Shown one piece after another: positions 24,648 through 33,241 of a DNA stretch of 64,000 nucleotides. Where the stretch lies: the NCBI GenBank assembly GCA_016699715.1, contig CP065007.1, forward strand, positions 2,170,001-2,234,000, in the 5' to 3' direction. Within the stretch, counting starts at the first letter, position 1. Each line of letters opens with the position of its first letter. This DNA comes from Candidatus Competibacteraceae bacterium (GTDB taxonomy: Bacteria; Pseudomonadota; Gammaproteobacteria; Competibacterales; Competibacteraceae). A program made the position numbers and the translations under genes. Below the pieces are notes generated by a model that had not been told where the DNA came from, ran no database searches, and saw only the letters and a list, made by a program, of their open reading frames with translations.

Positions 24648-26863
24648 CAGAACTGTCGGCCCAGCAGGATGTAGAGCGAGGTGTTGCCGCCCTTGGCCCA
24701 ACCGCCGGATAGATAGAATGGCCCCAATGGCGTATCCGCGCCCAGGAACAGACTGCCCGCGGGGATCAGCGAGGCAAAGTCGATGTCGCTGAGATCTTGC
24801 CAGACCCCGCCGACTTCCAGCGAGCCGCCGGCGTATATGGGAATGGTGAAAGCCGCCGAGGCATTGTCCAGCCGGTACATGGCGATCAGTTCGCCGAGCG
24901 CGGCGTATTGCCCCGCGAGTTGGTTGGTCTGGTAGCCCGACAGATTGAGGAAGCCCCCGAGCAGAAACAGATCCTGGAGGCCAAGTTCTCCGGAAAGCCG
25001 GCCCGCCAGCCTGAAGCGCGGGATGAGAGAGTACTTGTTCCAGGTGAAAGCCTTGGCGGCTTCCAGGCTAAGCGTGCTGAAGTCGTTGCTGGCGCCCAGG
25101 GCGGTTCGGGAGTCGTAGAAATTGATGTCGCTGTAATACCCCGAGGTCGGGAAATTGATGTTATCCAGCGTATCCATCCCCCAGCGGATCGAGTAGCCGC
25201 CCTCGTCGAACTCGCCTTCGTTTTCGTCCGACTCTCCGATGCGGAGATCGTTGTGGCCTCCGCCGTAGCGCAGACCCAGCGAGAGACGGCCCCAGTGTTC
25301 CAGGTTGCGTCCCACCGCCACGCCGATGCTGGTCCGGTAAACCCGGTATTGCGAAAGATCCTGTAGCGTCAGGTTGTACGCTGTATAGCTGGCAAAGGGG
25401 TCGATGAAATAGGTTTGGTCGGCGTCGAGCGGTTGATAGAAGTCGGTGGACAGTCCGATGTTGCCACCGATTTGGGCGATGGAGCGCCACTCCCCGCCCA
25501 ACGAGTTCATTTGCCCCATGGTGTAGGCGGCGGTGAGCGAGAATAGCGATTCGCCTCGCAGGCTGGCGCCAAAAGATAGGCCCAACTCCAGCGTGTCCGT
25601 GCCGATGTAGCGTTCCTTGGCTTCGACGATCAGCCCGGTCTTGCCGTTTTCCTCGACCAGCGAGTAATCGACCGCCTGGAAATCGCCCATGCCGTAAATG
25701 ATGTTGAGGTTGCGGTTGAGCTCCTGCGGATCGAGCCGGTCGCCGGGCTGAATCCGCACTTGACTGGCGATGGTTTGGTCGGACAGCCGGGTGTTGTTTT
25801 TGATCCGGATAAAGTCGATGACGGGGCGGTCGGTATCGGGTATTGACGGCAGCGCGGCGGTGTAGGCTTGGTAGTCGGCCACCGAAAGCGACAACCGGCT
25901 TAGCTCCTTGCGCGAGGCCTGGGCGGCGTCGTAGCCGATGATGACCGCTTCCGGCGAGCGATCGAAATCGGTGCTGCCCAGATCCTTGAGATCCGGCACG
26001 ATCAGCACGTCCTTGTTCCCCAGCGTCTTTACCTGCTGTTCGACGTTGCGCACGGTCAGGATGGTGGTGAGTTGGTTGGTGATCGACAGCACCGAAGTCA
26101 GCTCGTTGGTGGGGGCCAGCGGCGCGCCCACGTCCACGGCGATGATGACATCCGGCTGGCATAGTTTCCGCACCACGTCGATGGGCAGATTGTCCGAGAT
26201 CCCGCCGTCCACCAATAGCTTGCCATCCAGTTCGACCGGCACCAGCGCGCTCGGAATCGACATGCTGGCGCGCATGGCCTTGGCCAGATCGCCGGAACCC
26301 AGCACAACCGGGTTGCCGGTGGCGATATCGGTCGCGACAGCCCGGTACGGCACCTTGAGCCGATCGAAGTCATGGATTTCGGCCGCCGGCAACGATAGTT
26401 CCTGCAGCAACAGCAGCAGGTTCTGGCCTTGCAGCAATCCCTGAGGCAGTTGGACCTTGCCGCCATGGACGCCGATCGCGGCGTTGGTCAACAGAATCCG
26501 CTGTTCTTGCTTGGTCCGCCATGGCAGGTCGGCGCGTGGCGGGCCGTCGCTAAACACCTCCGGCCAATTGATCCGCTTGAGCGTTTTATCCATGTCGCTG
26601 GGTGTCATGCCGGAGGCATACAAGCCACCGATGATCGAGCCCATGCTGGTGCCGACGACGCAATCGACGGGGATGTGCATTTCCTCCAGAAAGCGGAGCA
26701 CGCCGACGTGAGCCACGCCGCGGGCGCCGCCACCACCTAGCACCAGACCAATGCGGGGGCGCTCCGCCGTCGCGGCCTCAAGACGGGCTGGACCGAGCGC
26801 GACCAACGCCATCAAGGCGAGCAACAGGCAGGATAGAGAGCGGTTGGCTCGACAGTCGCGCAT
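24647..26863 (-). CDS. Patatin-like phospholipase fused to an outer-membrane barrel (PlpD-like, type Vd)
   Basis: A 738-residue secreted protein. It has a signal peptide (residues 1-30), then a patatin domain with oxyanion loop GGGGARG (43-49), nucleophile Ser73 in GTSMGS and catalytic Asp219 in DGGISDN. A POTRA-like region follows (about 345-420, IDFIRIKNNTRLSD), then a 16-strand-type beta-barrel ending in GRQF, with the C-terminal aromatic expected of outer-membrane proteins. This is the order of the PlpD / type Vd autotransporters. It probably hydrolyses phospholipids at or beyond the cell surface. Confidence 0.92.
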   Translation of the reverse strand: MRDCRANRSLSCLLLALMALVALGPARLEAATAERPRIGLVLGGGGARGVAHVGVLRFLEEMHIPVDCVVGTSMGSIIGGLYASGMTPSDMDKTLKRINWPEVFSDGPPRADLPWRTKQEQRILLTNAAIGVHGGKVQLPQGLLQGQNLLLLLQELSLPAAEIHDFDRLKVPYRAVATDIATGNPVVLGSGDLAKAMRASMSIPSALVPVELDGKLLVDGGISDNLPIDVVRKLCQPDVIIAVDVGAPLAPTNELTSVLSITNQLTTILTVRNVEQQVKTLGNKDVLIVPDLKDLGSTDFDRSPEAVIIGYDAAQASRKELSRLSLSVADYQAYTAALPSIPDTDRPVIDFIRIKNNTRLSDQTIASQVRIQPGDRLDPQELNRNLNIIYGMGDFQAVDYSLVEENGKTGLIVEAKERYIGTDTLELGLSFGASLRGESLFSLTAAYTMGQMNSLGGEWRSIAQIGGNIGLSTDFYQPLDADQTYFIDPFASYTAYNLTLQDLSQYRVYRTSIGVAVGRNLEHWGRLSLGLRYGGGHNDLRIGESDENEGEFDEGGYSIRWGMDTLDNINFPTSGYYSDINFYDSRTALGASNDFSTLSLEAAKAFTWNKYSLIPRFRLAGRLSGELGLQDLFLLGGFLNLSGYQTNQLAGQYAALGELIAMYRLDNASAAFTIPIYAGGSLEVGGVWQDLSDIDFASLIPAGSLFLGADTPLGPFYLSGGWAKGGNTSLYILLGRQF

Positions 26864-27093
26864 GGGGGAAGACCGTGATGGTGGGGTTCAAGGGGAAGTG
26901 TTCAGCGGTAATTCAGAAAGATTATGCCAACATTACCTCAATCATTCAGCACGGAACGAAGCTTGGCATCAGACCCTTTCCGGTAGCCTGAACGGTGAAT
27001 CGCCAACCGGCCCCGGGCGGCGCGGGTGATTCGGCGGGAGAGCCGTCCCATGCGTCGTCGCCGCCATAACGACGCTGATGCGCGGAGCTTGTC

Positions 27094-27465
27094 ATGACCG
27101 ATCGAGAACATGAGATTTTGCCGGGCGAGCCTTCGGATCCAGTTCGCGACGAACGACGGGATTTTCTGATCAGCCTGGGGCGATGGTCCAAGGCGGTGAT
27201 CGGCGGAGTGTTGCTGGGTGGTCTGCTGGTCCCCGGGCGCGATGCCGATGCCGGAGGTTGGGGCAATCGTGGCGGCGGTCGGGGCGGCAGTTGGATCAAC
27301 TTCGGCGGCGGCTGGGGCGGGGGGCCGCGACCCTGGGGTTGGGGCTGGTACAACCGGCCCTGGTACAACCGACCCTGGTACAACCGACCCTGGTACAACC
27401 GGCCCTGGTACAACCGGCCCTGGTACAACGGCCCCGGTTGGGGCGGGGGCTGGTACAATCGCTGA
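27094..27465 (+). CDS. Exported WYNRP-repeat peptide, candidate RiPP precursor
   Basis: A 123-residue protein. The N terminus carries a twin-arginine-type signal (RRDFLISLGRW, then hydrophobic AVIGGVLLGGLLVPG and ADA before the likely cleavage site near residue 53). The mature part is Gly/Trp-rich (GGWGNRGGGRGG, SWINF), then WYNRP five times, WYNGP once and a final GWYNR. That makes eight W-x-N triplets. Radical-SAM-modified glycine-rich precursors of the GrrA/OscA type carry such aromatic-x-Asn motifs, where cyclophane crosslinks form. The next gene encodes a SPASM-like cysteine cluster, which supports a peptide-modification link. The function is inferred, not shown. Confidence 0.6.
   Translation: MTDREHEILPGEPSDPVRDERRDFLISLGRWSKAVIGGVLLGGLLVPGRDADAGGWGNRGGGRGGSWINFGGGWGGGPRPWGWGWYNRPWYNRPWYNRPWYNRPWYNRPWYNGPGWGGGWYNR
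27346..27435 (+). repeat. 15-bp tandem repeat, six copies
   Basis: The unit TGGTACAACCGGCCC is repeated six times with one to three changes per copy (CGACCC in copies 2 and 3, GGCCCC in copy 6). It encodes the W-Y-N-R-P repeat. Length variation between strains would be expected. Confidence 0.92.
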
Positions 27466-27492
27466 CCGCTCCAGTTCGAGGCATTGGTTTTG

Positions 27493-28302
27493 ATGAACGA
27501 ATTCACCTACTACAACATCCCTTTACACTTGCTGGCCGCTTACCAACAGGAGCGCTTGATCGTCAGAACCGACGAACCAGCCGCGCTGGTCGCCGCGCTG
27601 GAAACGGAAGATCCCGAACGGATAGCCGGTGCGCAGATCGTGGCGCTCGATGCCGATTCCGAGCCGTTGAACGCGTGGGCGCCGGGCTTGCCGCTGGAAT
27701 TGATCCTGCGTGATCCCGTTACCGAATTTCCCTTGCTGTATCGCCACAGCAACCTGCTCGACAACCACCCGTCACGGGTGATCATTCCGGTTGCGCCAGG
27801 GTTCGGCAAGGCGGTTAAGGCGGCGGTTTCGCTGGATTTCGCGGTGCGGCTGGAAGTCGGACAACCCGAGCCGGCGCTGATCGAAGAGATGGCGACGGTG
27901 CTGGAGTTCTATCTGCACCAGTCCACGGTCGCTCAGCCGATCGAGTACTTTCATGGCGCCCTGCAGGGGTTTTTCCGTGACGAGCCGGTGTCGTTGTGGG
28001 TGTTGCAGGACGATGATCCGCAGTATCTGCGCTACGTCACCGACGAAGGCGTCGAACAACCGTCCAGGCGGCTGGCGAACCTGAACGCCAACATTGCGCT
28101 CGATGCCGATCTGGGGGAATGGATCACGCAAGTGCTGGCGGTGGAGGAAGAGTGCCGGGGCTGCGAGTTTCTGAACAGTTGCGGCGGCTATTTTAAATGG
28201 CCGCGGCGCGATTACGACTGCGTGGGAGTGAAACGTCTGTTTGGCTATCTGCGGGATGCCGCCGCCGAACTGCGTCGCGATCTGGACGTAGGATCGACTT
28301 AG
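27493..28302 (+). CDS. Protein with SPASM-like C-terminal cysteine cluster, no radical-SAM motif
   Basis: A 269-residue protein of unknown function. The C-terminal end has four cysteines, C221, C224, C230 and C243 (CRGCEFLNSCGG then DYDC). This matches the C-x2-C-x5-C-x(n)-C part of SPASM domains, which bind an auxiliary Fe-S cluster in peptide-modifying radical SAM enzymes. No CX3CX2C motif is present, so it cannot be a normal radical SAM enzyme. The middle (SLDFAVRLEVGQPEPALIEEM) could be a degenerate barrel. It starts 27 nt after the WYN-repeat gene and is followed by a strong terminator, so the two form a unit. It may act as a partner or a degenerate maturase. Confidence 0.6.
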   Translation: MNEFTYYNIPLHLLAAYQQERLIVRTDEPAALVAALETEDPERIAGAQIVALDADSEPLNAWAPGLPLELILRDPVTEFPLLYRHSNLLDNHPSRVIIPVAPGFGKAVKAAVSLDFAVRLEVGQPEPALIEEMATVLEFYLHQSTVAQPIEYFHGALQGFFRDEPVSLWVLQDDDPQYLRYVTDEGVEQPSRRLANLNANIALDADLGEWITQVLAVEEECRGCEFLNSCGGYFKWPRRDYDCVGVKRLFGYLRDAAAELRRDLDVGST

Positions 28303-28304
28303 CG

Positions 28305-28337
28305 AAACCTCTCCCGCCGGATCGGCGGGAGAGGTTT
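28305..28337 (+). terminator. Strong terminator after the SPASM-like gene
   Basis: The perfect 14-bp stem AAACCTCTCCCGCC / GGCGGGAGAGGTTT has a 5-nt loop. It starts right after the stop codon at 28302. The A-rich left base lets it serve the convergent lipoprotein gene as well. Confidence 0.85.
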
Positions 28338-28386
28338 CCCGGCGACTCGGCGGTCGCCCGGTTTAGTCGTTGCGATACTGTTTCTG

Positions 28387-28608
28387 CTATTTATCCCGGC
28401 CATAAATGTTGCCGACGACAGCACCCGCCGCGCCGCCGATGAGCGCGCCGGTCCCGGCGCTGCCGCCGGTTAGAGCGCCGATGGCCGCGCCGCCCGCCGC
28501 GCCGATGGCCGCGCCGCTCAACGTACCCTGCTCGGTCGCTGTCATGTTGGTGCAGCCGACGCTGAAGGCGAGGGCTGGAATCGCAATTAGAAAGCCGATC
28601 TTTTTCAT
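28387..28608 (-). CDS. Small glycine-zipper lipoprotein
   Basis: A 73-residue protein. The signal peptide ends in the lipobox FSVGC with Cys19 as the lipidated residue. The rest is a glycine-zipper helix pair (AAIGAAGGAAIGALTGG and ALIGGAAGAVVGN). Such proteins resemble the outer-membrane lipoproteins Pcp/SlyB and OsmB. The cellular role is unknown. It follows the exported-protein gene at 28620 with an 11-nt gap, so the two are probably co-transcribed. Confidence 0.8.
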   Translation of the reverse strand: MKKIGFLIAIPALAFSVGCTNMTATEQGTLSGAAIGAAGGAAIGALTGGSAGTGALIGGAAGAVVGNIYGRDK

Positions 28609-28619
28609 GGCTTGATTCC

Positions 28620-29051
28620 TTATTTTGCTTTGGGTTGGCCGGCCTTGGGTTTGACCATCTGGAACCAGATTACTTCGATGATTGGCTCCTGCTGCTTATC
28701 GGGATTGGCCTTGTAGTAGGCGCTCACGGTTTCCACAATCTGCGGCACGGTCATGCCATCCAGGGCTTTGACCAAGTGAGGGACGGTGGTGCGGTGCTTG
28801 GGGTTCGGACCGGTCAACTGGTATTCAACCATCGCCAAGTTCAGGATGCCCAGCACATAAGCCCGTCTTTCGGTTTCGGTGGCACTCGACCAGCGCTCGC
28901 CAGTGGGAATCAGCCATTCCTCCTTCTGTGATGCGGTGGGTTTGGCGGTGGCTGATGCGGGTTGGGCGGCTTGAACGACGGGTCCACCGATGAGTGCCAA
29001 GGCCAGGCCCGCTGACAACAGGGTGGCTTTGGCGGGATGATGTCTGATCAT
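28620..29051 (-). CDS. Exported protein of unknown function
   Basis: A 143-residue product with a signal peptide (about residues 1-29, ending VVQAA). The start at 29051 sits 7 nt behind a strong AAGGAGA. The mature part (EEWLIPTGERWSSATETERR, then AYVLGILNLAMVEYQL) is helical and ends in a Lys/Pro-rich tail. No family was recognised. A long in-frame extension to 29531 runs into the next gene and is spurious. Confidence 0.7.
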   Translation of the reverse strand: MIRHHPAKATLLSAGLALALIGGPVVQAAQPASATAKPTASQKEEWLIPTGERWSSATETERRAYVLGILNLAMVEYQLTGPNPKHRTTVPHLVKALDGMTVPQIVETVSAYYKANPDKQQEPIIEVIWFQMVKPKAGQPKAK

Positions 29052-29143
29052 AAGGGTCTCCTTCCTTTCAATAGATCTGGGAGTGCGGTTGCCGGCGTTC
29101 CCGCGAGTTAGGCTGGAAGCGCATGGCGGTTGGATAAAAGGTG

Positions 29144-29740
29144 TCAGGCGGACGGCGGTGCTGCCCGACGCCGTGCCCGCCAGTGGTTGTACAGCCAGCT
29201 CCAGACCAAGTAAACAACGATAAATCCAATCCCCGCATAAACCAGGATCGGGATGATGTTCTGAACCATGATCATGAAGATCGCGCCGGCACCGAGGAAG
29301 ATCGCGACGACACAAAGTCGCCAGTCGAAATAGATGCCGGCCAGAAACGTGGACAACGTGACGTTGAGCATCAGTAGAAAGCTGGCCTGACGGTCGTCGA
29401 GGGTGTTCATGAAGCCTTGGGCCGCGGCGATAAAGACCAGTCGCGCCAGCAGCAGCAAGACCCCCCAGTGCAAGATTTGCCGACCGACCAGCAGCGCGCG
29501 GGCTTTCGCGGTCGGTTCGACATTGCGCCATTGCGTGGCGATGCAGATCAACCCGAAGATCGGGATCAAGCCCTGCCAGTACCAGCGGCTACTTTGCGCG
29601 TCGGCTTGCGTATAGGCCGCGCCAACCCACGCCAGCAGGATCATTAGGTAAAAACCGATGTCCCTGGGGCGAAAGATCTGCCGCAGCAGGCTGTGTTGGG
29701 TGGGGACTGGTTCGGTTGGGCTCAGTTCAAGTTCGGACAT
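29144..29740 (-). CDS. Six-helix inner-membrane protein, function unknown
   Basis: A 198-residue protein with about six hydrophobic segments (FYLMILLAWVGAAYT, GLIPIFGLICIA, VLLLLARLVFIAAA, LLMLNVTLSTFLAGI, VVAIFLGAGAIFMIMV, ILVYAGIGFIVVYLVW). It ends in a basic tail (HWRARRRAA), expected on the cytoplasmic side. No domain was recognised. The start at 29740 (MSELELSPTEP) has GGAAAC-type upstream context. It lies in a run of minus-strand genes. Confidence 0.7.
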   Translation of the reverse strand: MSELELSPTEPVPTQHSLLRQIFRPRDIGFYLMILLAWVGAAYTQADAQSSRWYWQGLIPIFGLICIATQWRNVEPTAKARALLVGRQILHWGVLLLLARLVFIAAAQGFMNTLDDRQASFLLMLNVTLSTFLAGIYFDWRLCVVAIFLGAGAIFMIMVQNIIPILVYAGIGFIVVYLVWSWLYNHWRARRRAAPPSA

Positions 29741-29777
29741 GACGGTTTCCTTGCCTGGGTTCGATTTTCTATGAGGG

Positions 29778-30590
29778 TTACGGACCAATATTAGCGCATG
29801 CCCCGGCGATGAAGCATCCGGCGGCCTCCAGCACGGCTTCCCGCGCCTGATGATGGGGGACATGGCCGCAGCCGGGCAACCACAACCGCTCCGTCGGGCC
29901 GGCGATCCCGGCGGCGATGGCGTCTACTTGGGCGCGGGTACCGTATTCGTCATCCTCGCCCTGGACCACCAACACCGGGCCGATGATCCGGGACAACTCG
30001 GCTTCCATGTTCCAGCCACGGAAGTCCGGGCGCAGCCAGGTGTCGCACCAACCCCGGAACATGGCTTCGGTATGGTCGCCGTGGTAGCGCCGCAATCCAT
30101 CCCGCAAGCGACCCTGTTGATAGGCATCGCGGGCACGCCGGATGCCGACCAGGCACTTTTCATCGACGAAGACGTGTGCCGCCTCGCAGATCACGGCGCG
30201 CGTCCGTTCGGGATAGGCGGCGGCGAACAGCAGGGCGATGGAACCGCCGTCGCTATGGCCGAACAGGATCGGCGGCTCGCTAATATCACAGGTTTCCAGT
30301 ACTTCGGGGAGCGTATCCCACGCTTCGCGCTGTAAATAATCGTTGGGGCGCGGCCCGATCAAGGGTTCGGAACGGCCATAACCCCAGCGCTCGTAGATCA
30401 ATCCCGGCAGGCCGGTTTGGGCACACAGTTGTTCGGGGAAAGCGCGCCATTGCCCGATGCTGCCCAGTCCCTCGTGCAGGAAAATCAAGGTGGGGCCGAC
30501 GGCGGCGCGCGGTGGGCTCAGGTGCTCGGCGTGCAGCCGGTGACCGGCGGCCTGTAGAGTGCGGCGATGGCGGCGGACGAGTTCGGTCAT
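29778..30590 (-). CDS. Alpha/beta-fold hydrolase
   Basis: A 270-residue hydrolase. The nucleophile elbow is GHSDGGS, the oxyanion region is FLHEGLGSIGQW, and the catalytic His is in GCGHVPHHQ near the C terminus; the Asp is in QGEDDEYGT. The substrate is unknown. It is the distal gene of a tight minus-strand run (LON-domain gene 8 nt upstream, then ubiX and mpl). Confidence 0.87.
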   Translation of the reverse strand: MTELVRRHRRTLQAAGHRLHAEHLSPPRAAVGPTLIFLHEGLGSIGQWRAFPEQLCAQTGLPGLIYERWGYGRSEPLIGPRPNDYLQREAWDTLPEVLETCDISEPPILFGHSDGGSIALLFAAAYPERTRAVICEAAHVFVDEKCLVGIRRARDAYQQGRLRDGLRRYHGDHTEAMFRGWCDTWLRPDFRGWNMEAELSRIIGPVLVVQGEDDEYGTRAQVDAIAAGIAGPTERLWLPGCGHVPHHQAREAVLEAAGCFIAGACANIGP

Positions 30591-30598
30591 GGGGGGAT

Positions 30599-31198
30599 TC
30601 AGGCGATGCGCTGTTCCTGGAAGATCGCCAGCAGGATGTCCAGTCGCTGCTGGGGTTCGGTCATTTCCAGCAGCGTGTGGCGGACATGTGGTGGTAGGGG
30701 CAGGATTTCCGTCAGCCGGTTGCCGACCCAGGCGGCATCCTCCCAATCCGGCGTCAGGAACCGGCGATAGGGCGCCAGTTCCTCCCGTTCCAACAGATCG
30801 CGGAGGACGCGGACCAGGGGTTCGTGGCTGGGCAAGGTTGGCAGCGCCGGATCGTCCGGCAGCCACCGCACCTGAGCGATCAGCAGTTGGTCGGGCCGAA
30901 TGTGGTGGCTGACCACTTGCAGCCGTTGCGCGCCTAGGCAGGTGATGCCGAGCAGGCCGTCGTCCAACTGATCGAAATCCACGATACGCGCCAGGGTGCC
31001 GACCGGATGGATGCGGGTCGGCGGGCCGCCCGCTTCGCGCCCCTCGTGGATTGTGACCACCCCAAAACCGCTGTCGGTGCGCAGGCAGGCGCTGATCAGG
31101 TCCAGATAGCGGGTTTCGAAGATCCGCAGAGGCAGAACGCCGCCGGGAAACAGCACGGTGTTCAACGGAAACAGGGGCAGTTCCTGGGTGGCGGTCAT
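30599..31198 (-). CDS. LON substrate-binding-domain protein
   Basis: A 199-residue stand-alone version of the N-terminal domain of Lon protease. LPLFPLNTVLFPGGVLPLRIFE is the domain hallmark (at residues 7-28). There is no ATPase or protease part, as in the YbaC/COG2802 family found widely in proteobacteria. A role in protein quality control is often assumed but not shown. It lies between ubiX and the hydrolase gene. Confidence 0.9.
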   Translation of the reverse strand: MTATQELPLFPLNTVLFPGGVLPLRIFETRYLDLISACLRTDSGFGVVTIHEGREAGGPPTRIHPVGTLARIVDFDQLDDGLLGITCLGAQRLQVVSHHIRPDQLLIAQVRWLPDDPALPTLPSHEPLVRVLRDLLEREELAPYRRFLTPDWEDAAWVGNRLTEILPLPPHVRHTLLEMTEPQQRLDILLAIFQEQRIA

Positions 31199-31204
31199 GA
31201 TCGC

Positions 31205-31825
31205 TTAGCTCGGTTCCGGTGGTTCGCCCCAGCGCGGCAGCAGAGTGTGGGGAATATCCAGTTGGTCGAGGATTCTGGCCACGATGAAATCCACCAGTTC
31301 CGCCACTGCGGTCGGCCGGTAGTAAAAACCGGGATTGGTCGGCAGGATGATCGCGCCGGCGCGGGCCAGCCGCAGCATATTTTCCAGGTGGATGACCGAA
31401 AGCGGCGTTTCCCGCAGCGCCAGAATCAGCTTGCGCCCTTCCTTGAGCGTGACGTCGGCGGCCCGTTCCAGCAGGTTGTCGCTGTTGCCGTTGGCGATGG
31501 CGGCCAATGCGCCGGTGGTGCAGGGGCAGACCACCATCGCCCGCGCCCGCGCCGAGCCGCTGGCGGGCGGCGCGGTCCATTCGTCCTGGCCGAACACCCG
31601 TAGCTGATCGGGGTCGCAGCGGTACTGTTCGAGCAGTACCCGCTGGATGTCGCGCGGCCGGCCAGGCAGGCGCAGTTCGGTTTCCATGTGGATCACGATC
31701 TGGGCCGCTTTCGAGATTAGCAGTTGTACCGGGTGACCCGCTTCCAGCAGGCATTGCAGCAGACGCAGCCCATAATCGGCGCCGGACGCGCCGGTCATGC
31801 CGAGGATGATGGGGCGATCAGACAT
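31205..31825 (-). CDS. ubiX: Flavin prenyltransferase UbiX
   Basis: A 206-residue enzyme that prenylates FMN to make the cofactor of the UbiD decarboxylase in ubiquinone synthesis. The fold markers are MTGASGADYGLRLL at the N terminus and MVVCPCTTGALAAIANGNSDNLLER (in part) in the middle; LRETPLSVIHLENML follows. The start at 31825 overlaps the mpl stop by 8 nt. No ubiD is present in the window. Confidence 0.94.
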   Translation of the reverse strand: MSDRPIILGMTGASGADYGLRLLQCLLEAGHPVQLLISKAAQIVIHMETELRLPGRPRDIQRVLLEQYRCDPDQLRVFGQDEWTAPPASGSARARAMVVCPCTTGALAAIANGNSDNLLERAADVTLKEGRKLILALRETPLSVIHLENMLRLARAGAIILPTNPGFYYRPTAVAELVDFIVARILDQLDIPHTLLPRWGEPPEPS

Positions 31826-33182
31826 CGGTGGCCACGCGCAGCTTCTGAAGCAGCCGTTCGTGAATCCCGCCGAAACCACCGTTGCTCATGATCAGCACCT
31901 GTGTGCCCGGTTGGGTCCGGGCGTGGATGGCGGCGAGAGTATCGTCCAGCGTATGGCAGACCTGACCGCGCGGGCCGAGCGCCGCCGCGACCGCGCCCAG
32001 ATCCCAGCCGAGATCGGGCGCCTGATACAGTACCACCGCATCGGCCAGCGCCAGGGCCGGCGCCAGACTGTCCTTGAACACGCCCAGCTTCATGGTGTTG
32101 GAGCGCGGCTCCAGCACGGCGATAATCGGCTGGTTGCCGATCCGGGCGCGCAACCCCGCCAGCGTGGTCGCAATCGCGGTGGGGTGATGGGCGAAATCGT
32201 CGTAGACCGTCACGCCATTGACCGCGCCGCGCGTTTCCAGCCGCCGCTTGACGCCCTGAAAATCCGCCAGCGCGGCGAGAGCCGTCGCCACCGGCACGCC
32301 GGCATGACGGGCGGCGGCAAGGGCGGCGAGGGCGTTGTGGACGTTGTGCAGTCCCAGTTGCGGCCATTCCACCCGACCTTGCGGCGATCCCTGGTGGTAT
32401 ACGTCGAAAGCGCTGCCATCGGGAGTGATCGCCCGCGCTTCCCAATCGCCGGTGCCGAAGCGTTCCACCGGGGTCCAGCAGCCCATCGCCAGTACCTCGG
32501 CCAGATTCGCATCCTGTCCATTGGCGACGACCAGGCCGCTGCCCGGCACGATCCGCAGCAGGTGATGGAACTGGCGCTGAATCGCCGCCAGATCGGGGAA
32601 GATGTCGGCGTGGTCGAATTCCAGGTTATTCAGAATCAGGGTGCGCGGCTGGTAGTGGACGAACTTGGAGCGTTTATCGAAAAACGCCGTGTCGTACTCA
32701 TCGGCCTCCACCACGAAAAATGGCGCGCGGCCCAAGCGCGCCGACAAGCCGAAATTGGCCGGAATGCCGCCGATCAGAAAACCGGGTTCCAGACCGGCGT
32801 ACTCCAGAATCCAGGCCAGCAAACTGCTGGTGGACGTTTTACCGTGAGTGCCGGCCACCGCCAATACGTGGCGCCCGCGCAGCACATGATCCGCCAGCCA
32901 GGCCGGGCCGGAGGTGTAGGGCAGACCGCGATTCAGCAGTTCCTCGATAATCGGCCGGCCCCGACTCATCACGTTGCCGACCACCACCCTGTCCGGCTGG
33001 AATTCGGCGAGCTGGTCGGGATCGTAGCCTTCCCGCAGGGCAATACCGGCCTCGGCCAGTTGGGTGCTCATCGGCGGATAGACGCCGGCGTCGCAACCGG
33101 ACACGGTATGCCCCGCCGCGCGGGCCAGCAGGGCGACGCCAGCCATGAACGTGCCGCAAATGCCGAGAATATGAATGTGCAT
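31818..33182 (-). CDS. mpl: UDP-MurNAc:L-Ala-gamma-D-Glu-mDAP ligase
   Basis: Peptidoglycan-recycling ligase that joins recovered tripeptide to UDP-MurNAc. The 454-residue length fits (E. coli 457). It has an N-terminal Rossmann motif (MHIHILGICGTFMAG), the P-loop GTHGKTSTS, the Mur ligase motif ADEYDTAFFDKRSKF and the late EPRSNTMK motif. The start at 33182 was chosen by family alignment; an open extension to 33653 is spurious. It is close to, but divergent from, the dcw cluster. Confidence 0.94.
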   Translation of the reverse strand: MHIHILGICGTFMAGVALLARAAGHTVSGCDAGVYPPMSTQLAEAGIALREGYDPDQLAEFQPDRVVVGNVMSRGRPIIEELLNRGLPYTSGPAWLADHVLRGRHVLAVAGTHGKTSTSSLLAWILEYAGLEPGFLIGGIPANFGLSARLGRAPFFVVEADEYDTAFFDKRSKFVHYQPRTLILNNLEFDHADIFPDLAAIQRQFHHLLRIVPGSGLVVANGQDANLAEVLAMGCWTPVERFGTGDWEARAITPDGSAFDVYHQGSPQGRVEWPQLGLHNVHNALAALAAARHAGVPVATALAALADFQGVKRRLETRGAVNGVTVYDDFAHHPTAIATTLAGLRARIGNQPIIAVLEPRSNTMKLGVFKDSLAPALALADAVVLYQAPDLGWDLGAVAAALGPRGQVCHTLDDTLAAIHARTQPGTQVLIMSNGGFGGIHERLLQKLRVATDV

Positions 33183-33241
33183 GGGGGAATCTCCCCGTCC
33201 GACCCGGCCACGGGTGCAAGACGGTGCAGGGTTGGAGTGCC

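Noticed and set aside
27346..27435. Tandem repeat considered as a CRISPR or satellite array
   Set aside because: The repeats are contiguous 15-bp units in phase with a reading frame, with no spacers.
30591..31754. Open extension that would join the hydrolase frame to a 658-residue protein
   Set aside because: The extra part is antisense-free but out of frame with ubiX and the LON-domain gene, which occupy that DNA in their own conserved frames. The hydrolase starts at 30590.
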